Part shown: positions 1 through 7,416 of the stretch, piece by piece
Position numbering within the stretch: position 1 is the first letter of the stretch
Layout: each line of letters starts with the position of its first letter
Source: Subdoligranulum variabile
GTDB lineage: Bacteria > Bacillota > Clostridia > Oscillospirales > Ruminococcaceae
Length of the DNA stretch: 64,000 nt
Reading direction: 5' to 3'
Assembly: GCA_004554775.1 (NCBI GenBank)
Contig: SFKI01000001.1
Span: forward strand, 1-64,000
Made by a program: the position numbers and the translations under genes
The notes under the pieces: generated by a model
The model's database searches: none
Told to the model about the DNA's origin: nothing
Seen by the model: the letters and a program-made list of their open reading frames with translations, nothing else

Positions 1-80
1 CGCATACCGCCTTTTCTTGTTATCCAGCCCTCCGGCTGTATCGGTTGAGCAAAAGTCCGCGTGGGATTGATGTGGTATCT

Positions 81-215
81 TTAACTTTGGGAAACTCCCG
101 CTTCCCATTTGTAGACAGCGCCCACGGTGACGCCCAGCACTTCGGCAAGCTGTTCCTGTGTTAAGCCGCGCTCTTTGCGGAAGGTGCGGATGGATTCAGC
201 AAGTTTGATTTCCAT
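81..215 (-). pseudogene. Truncated Xre-family HTH regulator
   Basis: A 44-codon reading frame encodes a lambda-repressor-like helix-turn-helix (the segment LTQEQLAEVLGVTVGAVYKW is typical), preceded by a GGAG ribosome site. It stops right after the recognition helix, at WEAGVSQS. Family members usually continue for at least 20 residues and often have a C-terminal effector region. The DNA after the stop is open in another frame for some codons, so a frameshift or deletion is likely. It lies divergent to the lipoprotein gene at 443. Whether the stub still binds DNA is unknown. Confidence 0.65.
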
Positions 216-375
216 AGTTTGGTTGCTCCTTTGCGTTTTGTGGGCCCTGCAGCTTTATTATAGCAGGCAGCAGGGCGCTTGTGAACGCACCACTGATGCG
301 AATAGACGATTTCTTTTTCTACTGTCAGTAAGGGAACGCTTGCCGCAAATTTTACATCTATTGCTCGAAAACGTC

Positions 376-404
376 TTGCCTATTACCTCTAAATGTTGTA
401 TGAT
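376..404 (+). promoter_or_regulatory. Candidate promoter of the SGNH lipoprotein gene
   Basis: TTGCCT at 376-381 and TATGAT at 399-404 are separated by 17 bp, which fits a sigma-A promoter. The short AT-rich leader then carries AAGGGGTG before the start codon at 443. Confidence 0.5.
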
Positions 405-442
405 AATGTATATATTTTCGTATATAAAGGGGTGTTGTCGTG

Positions 443-2314
443 ATGAAATGCACTGCCGCGTTGGCCTGCGTGCTGGCCCTGGCGATGCTTCTGACGGGCT
501 GCAAGAAACCTACGGATACTGCGATTGCTTCGGCAGAGACCGCGGAATCTGCCTCGACGGCGGAAACGGCCGCTACCCCGTCCCCGCTGGACGCACTGCC
601 AGCCTCAGTCACGGTGGGCACGGTGCTGCCAAAATCCGAGGACGCCGGGCGTGGTTATATTGATGATACGTTATTTATTGGCGACTCGAACACTGCGCGC
701 TACTTGATGTATGCCGACGAGACCGGCCAGGCGTTTACGACGCTGGCCAACAATATCGGCGTTGTCAGCATGGGGGCCGGGGCCATTACCAGCCTGAAGT
801 GCGAGCAGTTCAGCGGGTCGTCCACCATGTATACGGTACCGGACGCCGTGGCTATGCTGAAGCCGCAGCGCATCGTGATTTGCTACGGCACCAACAACCT
901 GGGCGGGTCGTCGACCGATGCGACCTCGTTCATTTCGACCTACCTGCAAGGACTGAAAGCCATTGAAACGGCCTGGCCGTATTGCGATATCATCGTTAGT
1001 GCGATCCCGCCGCTGGATAAGCAGCGCGAGAACACCAACCTGACAATGACCCAGGTGGACGCCTACAACGCCGCGCTGGTGGTGATGTGTGAGGAGAACG
1101 GCTATAAGTTTTTGAACAGCGCCGAAGTACTGCGCGACGATGCCACCGGCTGGGCCAAGACAGACTACACCCTTTCGGACGGCGTGCATCTTTCCAAAAC
1201 GGCTGTGACTGAATATTTCAATTATGTGCGTACCCACGCTTATATTACAGATGATCGCCGCCCGCAGCCGCTGGGGAGCATCCCCACCCCGGTAGGCCCG
1301 CCGGTGAACCTGATTACCAAAGACCCCATTGCGGTACGCGGTGCCAAGGTTCCGCTGGAATTTGTGGCGACAAACGGCGGTAAGCTTTCCGGTTCTGTCA
1401 GCCAGCTGGTCAAAAAGGGTGCGACGGCTTCGGCTGTCACAGCTGTGCCGGACGAGGGCTTTGTGTTTGCAGGCTGGACCGCCAGTACCGGCGGCAGCTA
1501 CAGCAATGCGACCATCAGCTTTACGATGCCCAGTGATGCCAATGCGGGCGGCGTGGTACTGACCGCCCACTTTACCGCCGATGCCCACGAGCATGAGTAT
1601 GTGGAAGTGGAGGGCAGCAAAACCGCCCCCACCTGCCTGAAAGACGGCCTGGCAAAATATAAGTGTAAGATTTGCGGTGAAATCACCGAGAAAACGCTGA
1701 AGGCCCTGGGCCACGACTGGGACGGCGGCACGCGCAGCGGGGATGTGATCACCTACACCTGCAAGCGCTGCGGCGAGAAAAAAGCGGAACAGGTGGAGCA
1801 TGTGCACACCTTTGACAATGGAAAAGTCAAGACCGCTGCAACCTGCGGAGCCAATGGCATACTGGTAAAGACCTGTACGAGCTGCGGATTCCAGCAGGAG
1901 GAAGTCATTTATGCCACCGGCCAGCATGTGCGGGACGAGGGCAGAGTGGACGGCAACACCAAATATTACCATTGCACGGTTTGCGGTGCCGATATGGGGT
2001 CGGAAACCATTTCGACACCGACTACGCCGCCTGACAACACCGGCGGCAGTGATACCAACAATGGCGGCGGTGATAACGGCGGGAATACCGGCGGCGACTC
2101 TGGCAGTAGTGGAGACAGTGGGACCACCGGTGGAGATACCGGCGGCAGCAGCGGAAGCACTGGCGACGGCGGCGGTGATACCGGTGGCAGCAGCGGCAGT
2201 GGTGATACCGGTGGTGGTGATGCCGGAAACGGCGGCAATGCTGGCGGTAGTGAAAATCCCGGCACAGAGGACTCTCCTGCCCCTGCTGCGGAAGAATCAA
2301 CAAGCGAAGAATAA
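443..2314 (+). CDS. Secreted SGNH/GDSL-hydrolase lipoprotein with Cys-rich and Gly-rich tail
   Basis: The 623-residue product starts with a lipoprotein signal (hydrophobic stretch, lipobox LTGC, lipidated Cys near residue 21), so it should sit on the outer face of the membrane. An SGNH hydrolase domain follows at about residues 70-270: block I FIGDSN carries the nucleophile Ser, block III reads CYGTNN, and block V reads DGVHLS with the catalytic Asp and His. Next come an InlB-B-like repeat (EGFVFAGWT), three modules with paired CxxC motifs of the clostridial KCKICGEITE type, and a low-complexity Gly/Ser/Asp tail from about residue 530. This is likely a carbohydrate or peptidoglycan esterase on a surface stalk. 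The substrate is not evident. Start ATG 443 is preferred over GTG 440 because of spacing. Confidence 0.8.
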   Translation: MKCTAALACVLALAMLLTGCKKPTDTAIASAETAESASTAETAATPSPLDALPASVTVGTVLPKSEDAGRGYIDDTLFIGDSNTARYLMYADETGQAFTTLANNIGVVSMGAGAITSLKCEQFSGSSTMYTVPDAVAMLKPQRIVICYGTNNLGGSSTDATSFISTYLQGLKAIETAWPYCDIIVSAIPPLDKQRENTNLTMTQVDAYNAALVVMCEENGYKFLNSAEVLRDDATGWAKTDYTLSDGVHLSKTAVTEYFNYVRTHAYITDDRRPQPLGSIPTPVGPPVNLITKDPIAVRGAKVPLEFVATNGGKLSGSVSQLVKKGATASAVTAVPDEGFVFAGWTASTGGSYSNATISFTMPSDANAGGVVLTAHFTADAHEHEYVEVEGSKTAPTCLKDGLAKYKCKICGEITEKTLKALGHDWDGGTRSGDVITYTCKRCGEKKAEQVEHVHTFDNGKVKTAATCGANGILVKTCTSCGFQQEEVIYATGQHVRDEGRVDGNTKYYHCTVCGADMGSETISTPTTPPDNTGGSDTNNGGGDNGGNTGGDSGSSGDSGTTGGDTGGSSGSTGDGGGDTGGSSGSGDTGGGDAGNGGNAGGSENPGTEDSPAPAAEESTSEE

Positions 2315-2330
2315 GAACACATAATAAATT

Positions 2331-2356
2331 CGAGCCGCCCGTTGGTGGGCGGCTCG
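2331..2356 (+). terminator. Stem-loop after the lipoprotein gene
   Basis: Perfect 10-bp stem CGAGCCGCCC/GGGCGGCTCG with a 6-nt loop. The tract that follows is poor in T, so termination may be partial and the ABC gene may receive read-through. Confidence 0.55.
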
Positions 2357-2387
2357 AACTTGTGCATTGCAAAAGAAAGAGGTTTCC

Positions 2388-4154
2388 ATGTCCAACAATC
2401 CCCACAAAACCGGGAACGGCGCGCTGATACGCCGTTTCTTGCCTTATCTTGTCAAATATAAGGGCGTACTGTGTTTTGATTTGTTCTGCGCGGCATTGAC
2501 GACGCTGTGTGATATTGCCCTGCCTACTATCATGCGCACCCTGACCAATACGGTTTCGGCTGCGGCGCTGACGGTGGATACCGTGCTGCGGATGGCGGCG
2601 CTGTACTTTGTGCTGCGCGTCATCGACGGCGCGGCCAGCTACTTTATGTCCGGCATTGGCCACATTATGGGCGTGCATATCGAGACCGATATGCGCCGCG
2701 ATGCGTTCGACCATCTGCTGCGGCTGGACCATACCTATTATAATAACACCAAAGTCGGCCAAATTATGGGGCGCATCACCAACGACCTGTTTGATGTGAC
2801 CGAGTTTGCCCACCACTGCCCCGAAGAATTTTTTATTGCGGGCATTAAAATCGTGGCGTCGTTTGTGATCTTGTGCCAAGCCAGTATTCCGCTGACGCTG
2901 GTGGTGTTTGCCTGCGTGCCGCTGATGGGCGTTGTCTCGGTGAAGCTTAACCACAAGCTGCGTGAGCGCTTCCGCCAGCAGCGGTTCCAAATCGGTGAAT
3001 TGAACGCCACAATTGAGGACAGCCTGCTTGGACAGCGCGTGGTCAAGGCCTTTGCCGCAGAAGATTTGGAGCGCGAAAAGTTCGAGCAGGGCAACTGCGA
3101 GTTTGAAAAGATCAAAACGCTGGGCTATCATGCCATGGCGGCATTCAATACCTCAACGCGGCTGTTTGACGGTCTGATGTACTTTGTGGTCATTCTGGCG
3201 GGCGGGCTTTCGCTGGTGTACGGGGCCATCAGTGCCGGCGATTTGGTGGCGTATGTGCTGTATGTCTCCACGCTGATTGCCACCATCCGCCGCATTGTTG
3301 AGTTCGCCGAGCAGTTCCAGCGCGGCATGACCGGCATTGAGCGCTTTGCGGAAATCATGGACACCCCCATTGCCATTGCGGACAAGCCCGATGCCAAACC
3401 GCTGGAAGTGAAGCACGGCGGCATTGAGTTTAAAGACGTGAGCTTTGAATACCCCGACGACCACAATCAGGTGCTGCATCATGTCAATCTGACCATCCGC
3501 CCCGGTGAAAGCCTGGCGCTGGTTGGGCCAAGTGGCGGCGGTAAAACGACGCTGTGCAATCTGATCCCGCGCTTTTACGATGTGACCGGCGGCGCGGTGC
3601 TGGTGGACGGGCAGGATGTGCGCGACGTACAACTGCACAGTCTGCGGCAGGCCATCGGTGTGGTGCAGCAGGACGTGTATCTGTTCAGCGGTACGGTGGC
3701 CGAGAACATTGCCTACGGCCGCCCCGGCGCGACGCGGGCGGAAATTGAAGAAGCCGCCCGCCTGGCCGGTGCGGACGGCTTTGTGCGCGCTTTGAAAAAC
3801 GGCTACGACACCTACGTGGGCGAGCGCGGCGTGAAACTTTCCGGCGGGCAGAAGCAGCGCCTTGCCATTGCGCGGGTATTTTTGAAGAACCCGCCCATTT
3901 TGCTGCTGGACGAAGCTACCAGTGCGCTGGACAATGAGAGCGAGATCCTCGTCGGCCAGAGCCTGGACAAGCTGGCAAAAGGCCGCACAACGCTGACCAT
4001 CGCCCACCGGCTGACAACCATTAAAAATGCCGATCGCATTCTGGTGCTGGGCAAAGAGGGCATCGAGGAAGAAGGCAGCCATGAAGAACTGCTGGCGAAG
4101 CAGGGCATTTATTACCGGCTGTGGAATGGATTGGTCAGTGGGCAGACGCTGTAA
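2388..4154 (+). CDS. ABC transporter, fused permease and ATPase (multidrug/lipid exporter type)
   Basis: The 588-residue half-transporter has an N-terminal six-helix exporter domain (about residues 20-310) and a nucleotide-binding domain (about 340-575). The latter shows Walker A GPSGGGKTT, signature LSGGQ, Walker B ILLLDEATSALD and switch His in IAHRLTT. It resembles MsbA/LmrA-type exporters that work as homodimers or with a second half-transporter. No partner is adjacent. The ATG at 2388 is chosen because AAAGAGG lies just upstream. An earlier in-frame ATG at 2367 sits next to the terminator stem and has no ribosome site. The substrate cannot be told from sequence. Confidence 0.88.
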   Translation: MSNNPHKTGNGALIRRFLPYLVKYKGVLCFDLFCAALTTLCDIALPTIMRTLTNTVSAAALTVDTVLRMAALYFVLRVIDGAASYFMSGIGHIMGVHIETDMRRDAFDHLLRLDHTYYNNTKVGQIMGRITNDLFDVTEFAHHCPEEFFIAGIKIVASFVILCQASIPLTLVVFACVPLMGVVSVKLNHKLRERFRQQRFQIGELNATIEDSLLGQRVVKAFAAEDLEREKFEQGNCEFEKIKTLGYHAMAAFNTSTRLFDGLMYFVVILAGGLSLVYGAISAGDLVAYVLYVSTLIATIRRIVEFAEQFQRGMTGIERFAEIMDTPIAIADKPDAKPLEVKHGGIEFKDVSFEYPDDHNQVLHHVNLTIRPGESLALVGPSGGGKTTLCNLIPRFYDVTGGAVLVDGQDVRDVQLHSLRQAIGVVQQDVYLFSGTVAENIAYGRPGATRAEIEEAARLAGADGFVRALKNGYDTYVGERGVKLSGGQKQRLAIARVFLKNPPILLLDEATSALDNESEILVGQSLDKLAKGRTTLTIAHRLTTIKNADRILVLGKEGIEEEGSHEELLAKQGIYYRLWNGLVSGQTL

Positions 4155-4210
4155 TAGCCCAGGGCCGTACTATTTTTAGGGGTCGATGCAAGCATCCGGC
4201 CCTACAGTTT
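4155..4210. repeat. Intergenic palindromic repeat, single unit
   Basis: A GGGGTCGATGC...GCATCCGGCCC imperfect palindrome ends in CCCTACA. It is of the same style as the units at 7078-7150 and 13560-13705. It lies between the convergent ABC exporter and flippase genes. Confidence 0.5.
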
Positions 4211-4222
4211 AATGGGTACATC

Positions 4223-5554
4223 TTATACCGCTCCTTTTACCGGGGGCGGTTTTTGTATGCAGTGCAGCATCCGTGCGAGGTTCAGCGTAAAGGTGAACAG
4301 GTTCGATGCAATCATGATGCCGAGGAATGCTGCCATGCCATAGCGCGGCAGCAACAGCCGGATGGCGGCGATGCGCAGGACGGAATCTGCCAGCGAATAA
4401 TAAAACGTTGCCAGCTGTTCCCCCAGCCCTTTCAGCACGCCGTCTACCATGCTTTCCAGATACATGAACGGCGCGACAAAGCCCAGAATGCGCACGTACT
4501 CCCCCACCCCGGCGTCACGGTAGACAAACCCGGCCAGCGGCGCACCGAACAGCACGAACCCGGCCCCTGCCGCCAGCGAAAACGCGCCGGTAACCTTGAG
4601 CATCGTGAAAACCAGGCGGCGGGTGGCGGCATTATCGCCCTTTGTGTTGGCGCGGGTGATTTCCGGCATCAGCAGGCCGGACAGTGCCGACAGCACCGAA
4701 AACGGGAAAAACAGCAGCGGCAGCGCCATGCCCTTTAAGCTGCCGTACTGGGCCATCGCATCGGCACGGCTGCCGGTGTAAAGCGCCAGCGTATACGGGA
4801 TCAGGCTGCTTTCGACGGCCTGCAACCCGCTGGCAAGCAAGCGGCTGCCCTCTACCGGCAGCACGATGGCGTACAGCTCTTTTTGTGTGTAGGGCTGCAA
4901 CGGTTCGTCGCGGCGGCGGGCAAACTCGGGCGTTTTGGCGGCAAAGACAAACATCAGCGTGCAGGAGACGCCCTCGCTGATCGTATTGCCCAGCACCACA
5001 GCGGCACAGCCGTAGCCTGCGCCCCACCGGGCCAGAGCCCGCAGCGCCGCTATGGCAATCGCCATGCGGACGAGCTGCTCGATAAGCTGCGCAATCACGT
5101 TCGGGTGGACCCGGCGCGCCGCTAAAAAACAGCCGCGCACCGCCCCGGCTGCGGCCATAAACGGCAGGCTGGGGGCCAAAATTTGCAGGGCAAGGATAGC
5201 GCGGGTATCGTGCAGTAGAAACCTTGCGGCAGGCTCAGCCAGCAGCACTTGCAGCATCATGGCCATGCAGCCGAAAAGTAGCGCCGTGCCGCACAGATCG
5301 TGCAGTGTGGCCGCCATGCCGCGCCCCCGGGCCAGGCTTTGCGCCGCCAGCCGGGCCGATGCCACATTGATGCCCGCCGTTGCCAGCGAGACAAACACCA
5401 TGTACACGGCCAGGATCAGCTGGTAAAGGCCCATGCCCTCGCTGCCCAGGTAGGCCGACAGCACCACCCGGAACCCCATGCCCAGTACCCGCAGCACCAG
5501 CCCGCAGACGGTGAGCAGGGCGGCATTTTGCAGATAGGTCTTGCGCCGCGCCAT
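4223..5554 (-). CDS. SpoVB/MurJ-like polysaccharide or lipid flippase (MOP superfamily)
   Basis: The 443-residue polytopic membrane protein has about 12-14 hydrophobic helices and opens with a basic stretch (MARRKTYLQNAALLTVCGL). The GMGFRVVLSAYLGSEGMGLYQL region is typical of the stage V sporulation protein B / oligosaccharide flippase family. Such proteins move lipid-linked sugars, for example lipid II, across the membrane. A B. subtilis SpoVB role in spore cortex synthesis is possible, but the sequence cannot separate SpoVB from its paralogues. It stands alone on its strand and ends convergent to the ABC exporter. Confidence 0.8.
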   Translation of the reverse strand: MARRKTYLQNAALLTVCGLVLRVLGMGFRVVLSAYLGSEGMGLYQLILAVYMVFVSLATAGINVASARLAAQSLARGRGMAATLHDLCGTALLFGCMAMMLQVLLAEPAARFLLHDTRAILALQILAPSLPFMAAAGAVRGCFLAARRVHPNVIAQLIEQLVRMAIAIAALRALARWGAGYGCAAVVLGNTISEGVSCTLMFVFAAKTPEFARRRDEPLQPYTQKELYAIVLPVEGSRLLASGLQAVESSLIPYTLALYTGSRADAMAQYGSLKGMALPLLFFPFSVLSALSGLLMPEITRANTKGDNAATRRLVFTMLKVTGAFSLAAGAGFVLFGAPLAGFVYRDAGVGEYVRILGFVAPFMYLESMVDGVLKGLGEQLATFYYSLADSVLRIAAIRLLLPRYGMAAFLGIMIASNLFTFTLNLARMLHCIQKPPPVKGAV

Positions 5555-5769
5555 GGTATCCCCCCTTCCCGGGGCAGGTGCCCCCTACATCACTATGCGG
5601 CGCGGGTGGTGGGTATGCAAATTAAGCACTCACAAAACGGATAGTGCCTTGCATTTTGGCAGTTGATTTGTTATACTGTAAAAAGAGCATCGACAACAGT
5701 GCGTATTTGCCTGCCCCAAGGCTGGCAGCCACGCGGTGCTGCCGAAATTTAAAGGAGCAAAAAATTACT

Positions 5770-6591
5770 ATGAGTGAAGCATGTACCCATGATTGCAGCA
5801 GCTGCAACGCAAACTGCGATCATCGTGCCCCCGCACATGAGCCGCCGCACCCGAAAAGCCGTATCCGCAAGGTGATCGGTGTTGTGTCCGGCAAGGGCGG
5901 TGTTGGCAAAAGTATGACCAGCGCCATGCTGGCTGTTTCGATGCGCCGCCTGGGCTATAAGGCCGGCGTGCTGGATGCCGACATCACCGGCCCTTCCATT
6001 CCCCGCCTGTTTGGCGTGAAAGGCCCTGCGACCGGCGACGGCGAAAGCATCAACCCCGTTTGCAGCCGCACCGGCGTCGAGATCATGAGCATCAACCTGC
6101 TGCTGGACGACCCCGAAGCCCCCGTTGTGTGGCGCGGCCCCGTGATTGCCGGTGCTGTGAAGCAGTTCTGGCAGGAGGTCGTGTGGGATGTGGATTTCCT
6201 GTTTGTGGATATGCCCCCGGGCACCGGCGATGTGCCGCTGACCGTGTTCCAGACGCTGCCGGTGGACGGCATTGTTATCGTGTCCAGCCCGCAGGAGCTG
6301 GTGGGCATGATCGTAGGTAAGGCTGTGCAGATGGCCCAGATGATGAATGTGCCCATCCTTGGCCTTGTCGAGAACATGAGCTATGCGGTCTGCCCGGACT
6401 GCGGCAAGCACATCAACGTGTTTGGCGACAGCCATGTGGATGAGATCGGCGCCAAGTACAAGGTGCCCGTGCTGGCCAAGATGCCCATTGACCCCGAGCT
6501 GGCCAAAGAGGCCGACGCCGGTATGATCGAGATGTACGCCGGGGACTATCTGGACGGTGCCGCCCAGACCGTGGCCAAACTGCTGAAGTAA
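5770..6591 (+). CDS. Mrp/NBP35-family P-loop ATPase, Fe-S cluster carrier
   Basis: The 273-residue protein has the deviant Walker A VSGKGGVGKS (residues about 39-48), a DMPPGTGDVPLT switch region and a C-terminal CPDC motif (CxxC) that in this family bridges a [4Fe-4S] cluster across a dimer. The N-terminus has an extra Cys-rich stretch (CTHDCSSCNANCDH). Its role is assembly or transfer of Fe-S clusters to apo-proteins in the cytoplasm, which suits the many Fe-S proteins in this window. Start ATG 5770 follows AAAGGAGC. Upstream in-frame codons have no ribosome site. Length is normal for clostridial members. Confidence 0.88.
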   Translation: MSEACTHDCSSCNANCDHRAPAHEPPHPKSRIRKVIGVVSGKGGVGKSMTSAMLAVSMRRLGYKAGVLDADITGPSIPRLFGVKGPATGDGESINPVCSRTGVEIMSINLLLDDPEAPVVWRGPVIAGAVKQFWQEVVWDVDFLFVDMPPGTGDVPLTVFQTLPVDGIVIVSSPQELVGMIVGKAVQMAQMMNVPILGLVENMSYAVCPDCGKHINVFGDSHVDEIGAKYKVPVLAKMPIDPELAKEADAGMIEMYAGDYLDGAAQTVAKLLK

Positions 6592-6635
6592 ACCCAGCGC
6601 TGCTGCCCGGGTGAAATGATACGGAGGTTTTTTGT

Positions 6636-7052
6636 ATGAAAAAGTTCTGGGATGAGTTTAAAGCGTTTGCCCTGAAAGGCAACATGATGGACATGGCCAT
6701 CGGTGTTATCATCGGCGGCGCGTTCTCTACGCTGGTCACTTCTTTGACCGACAACCTCATCAGCCCCATCCTGGGCATTTTAGGCAAGGTCAACTTTGAC
6801 TCCATGATGTGGGATGTGTTTGGCGACGGCCAGCTGGTGTTCAAGTATGGCGCGTTTATCACGTCCGTCATCAACTTCCTGATCATGGCGTTTGTACTGT
6901 TTATGATCGTGAAGGGTATGAACAAGCTTATGGCCCTGGGCAAGAAGGAAGAAGATGCTGCCCCTGCTGCTCCCGCCGGCCCCACCCAGGAAGAACTGCT
7001 GGCCGGGATCTTGGAAGAACTGAAAAAGCAGAACGAGGAAAAGTCGGCGTAA
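6636..7052 (+). CDS. mscL: Large-conductance mechanosensitive channel
   Basis: The 138-residue protein opens with MKKFWDEFKAFALKGNMMDMAIGVIIGGAF, the amphipathic helix and first pore helix of MscL, here quoted only as landmarks. TM1 (residues about 18-45), a periplasmic-type loop and TM2 (about 70-98) are followed by an Ala/Pro-rich linker and a charged C-terminal helix. It forms a homopentamer that opens on membrane tension during osmotic downshock. It has AGGTTTTT-type upstream sequence with ACGGAGG at good spacing and lies 44 bp after the Mrp gene, so co-transcription is possible. Confidence 0.93.
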   Translation: MKKFWDEFKAFALKGNMMDMAIGVIIGGAFSTLVTSLTDNLISPILGILGKVNFDSMMWDVFGDGQLVFKYGAFITSVINFLIMAFVLFMIVKGMNKLMALGKKEEDAAPAAPAGPTQEELLAGILEELKKQNEEKSA

Positions 7053-7255
7053 TTCAGCATAAGGACCGTACATTTGCAGGGGCGCACAGTGTGCGCCCGG
7101 GGAGTTTGGCGGCAACGCCGGATCCTGCGGGCAAGCATTGTTCGCCCCTGCCGTTTTGCAATTAAGGCAGCGCTTAATATTATTAAGTTAGAGGATCTAA
7201 TTTAGAAATAAATCAAGTTTCAAACTTGATTTTATAAGATTCTTCAGATTTCATG

Positions 7256-7284
7256 TTGTAAACTGTAGTATAGTATGGTATAGT
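7256..7284 (+). promoter_or_regulatory. Candidate gltB promoter
   Basis: TTGTAA (7256-7261) and TATAGT (7279-7284) are spaced 17 bp apart. Transcription would begin near 7291, just ahead of the leader hairpin. A second candidate, TTGCAA-16-TATTAT, lies at 7156-7183. Confidence 0.6.
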
Positions 7285-7297
7285 TGCAGCAAGAACA

Positions 7298-7348
7298 AAG
7301 GCGTTCCCGCCGGGGCTAGTATGCCCTGCGGGAGCGCCTTTTTGTTTT
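7298..7348 (+). terminator. Intrinsic terminator inside the gltB leader (attenuator candidate)
   Basis: A 13-bp stem (7298-7310 with 7328-7340, one G-U pair) extends through an inner 5-bp stem with a six-base loop and is followed by TTTTTGTTTT. It lies 69 nt before the gltB start. No promoter-like sequence is seen between it and the gene, so transcripts probably have to pass it. Confidence 0.7.
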
Positions 7349-7416
7349 ACCCTATTTCCGGCAAAGCTGTGTGCGCAGAAGCCGGGATTGCAACTGGGAA
7401 GGAGCGTATAAAGGAA

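Larger units (their letters stand above)
7053..7416. other. Intergenic region with palindromic repeats, promoter and leader terminator before gltB
   Basis: From 7078 to about 7150 it holds GC-rich palindromes (GGGCGCACAGTGTGCGCCC and a GGGCAAGC...GTTCGCCC unit). From 7173 to 7230 three short AT-rich palindromes follow in a row (7173-7187, 7188-7200, 7212-7230). A sigma-A promoter candidate and a strong intrinsic terminator then precede the gltB start. No gene is seen. Confidence 0.7.

Noticed and set aside
2022..2314. Proline- and glycine-rich frames on both strands of the lipoprotein tail
   Set aside because: They mirror the repetitive Gly/Ser codons of the real gene and have no independent start or ribosome site.
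7298..7348. ANTAR-type antiterminator substrate or T-box before gltB
   Set aside because: No pair of hairpins with A1/G4 six-base loops and no T-box sequence was found. Only a plain terminator is supported.
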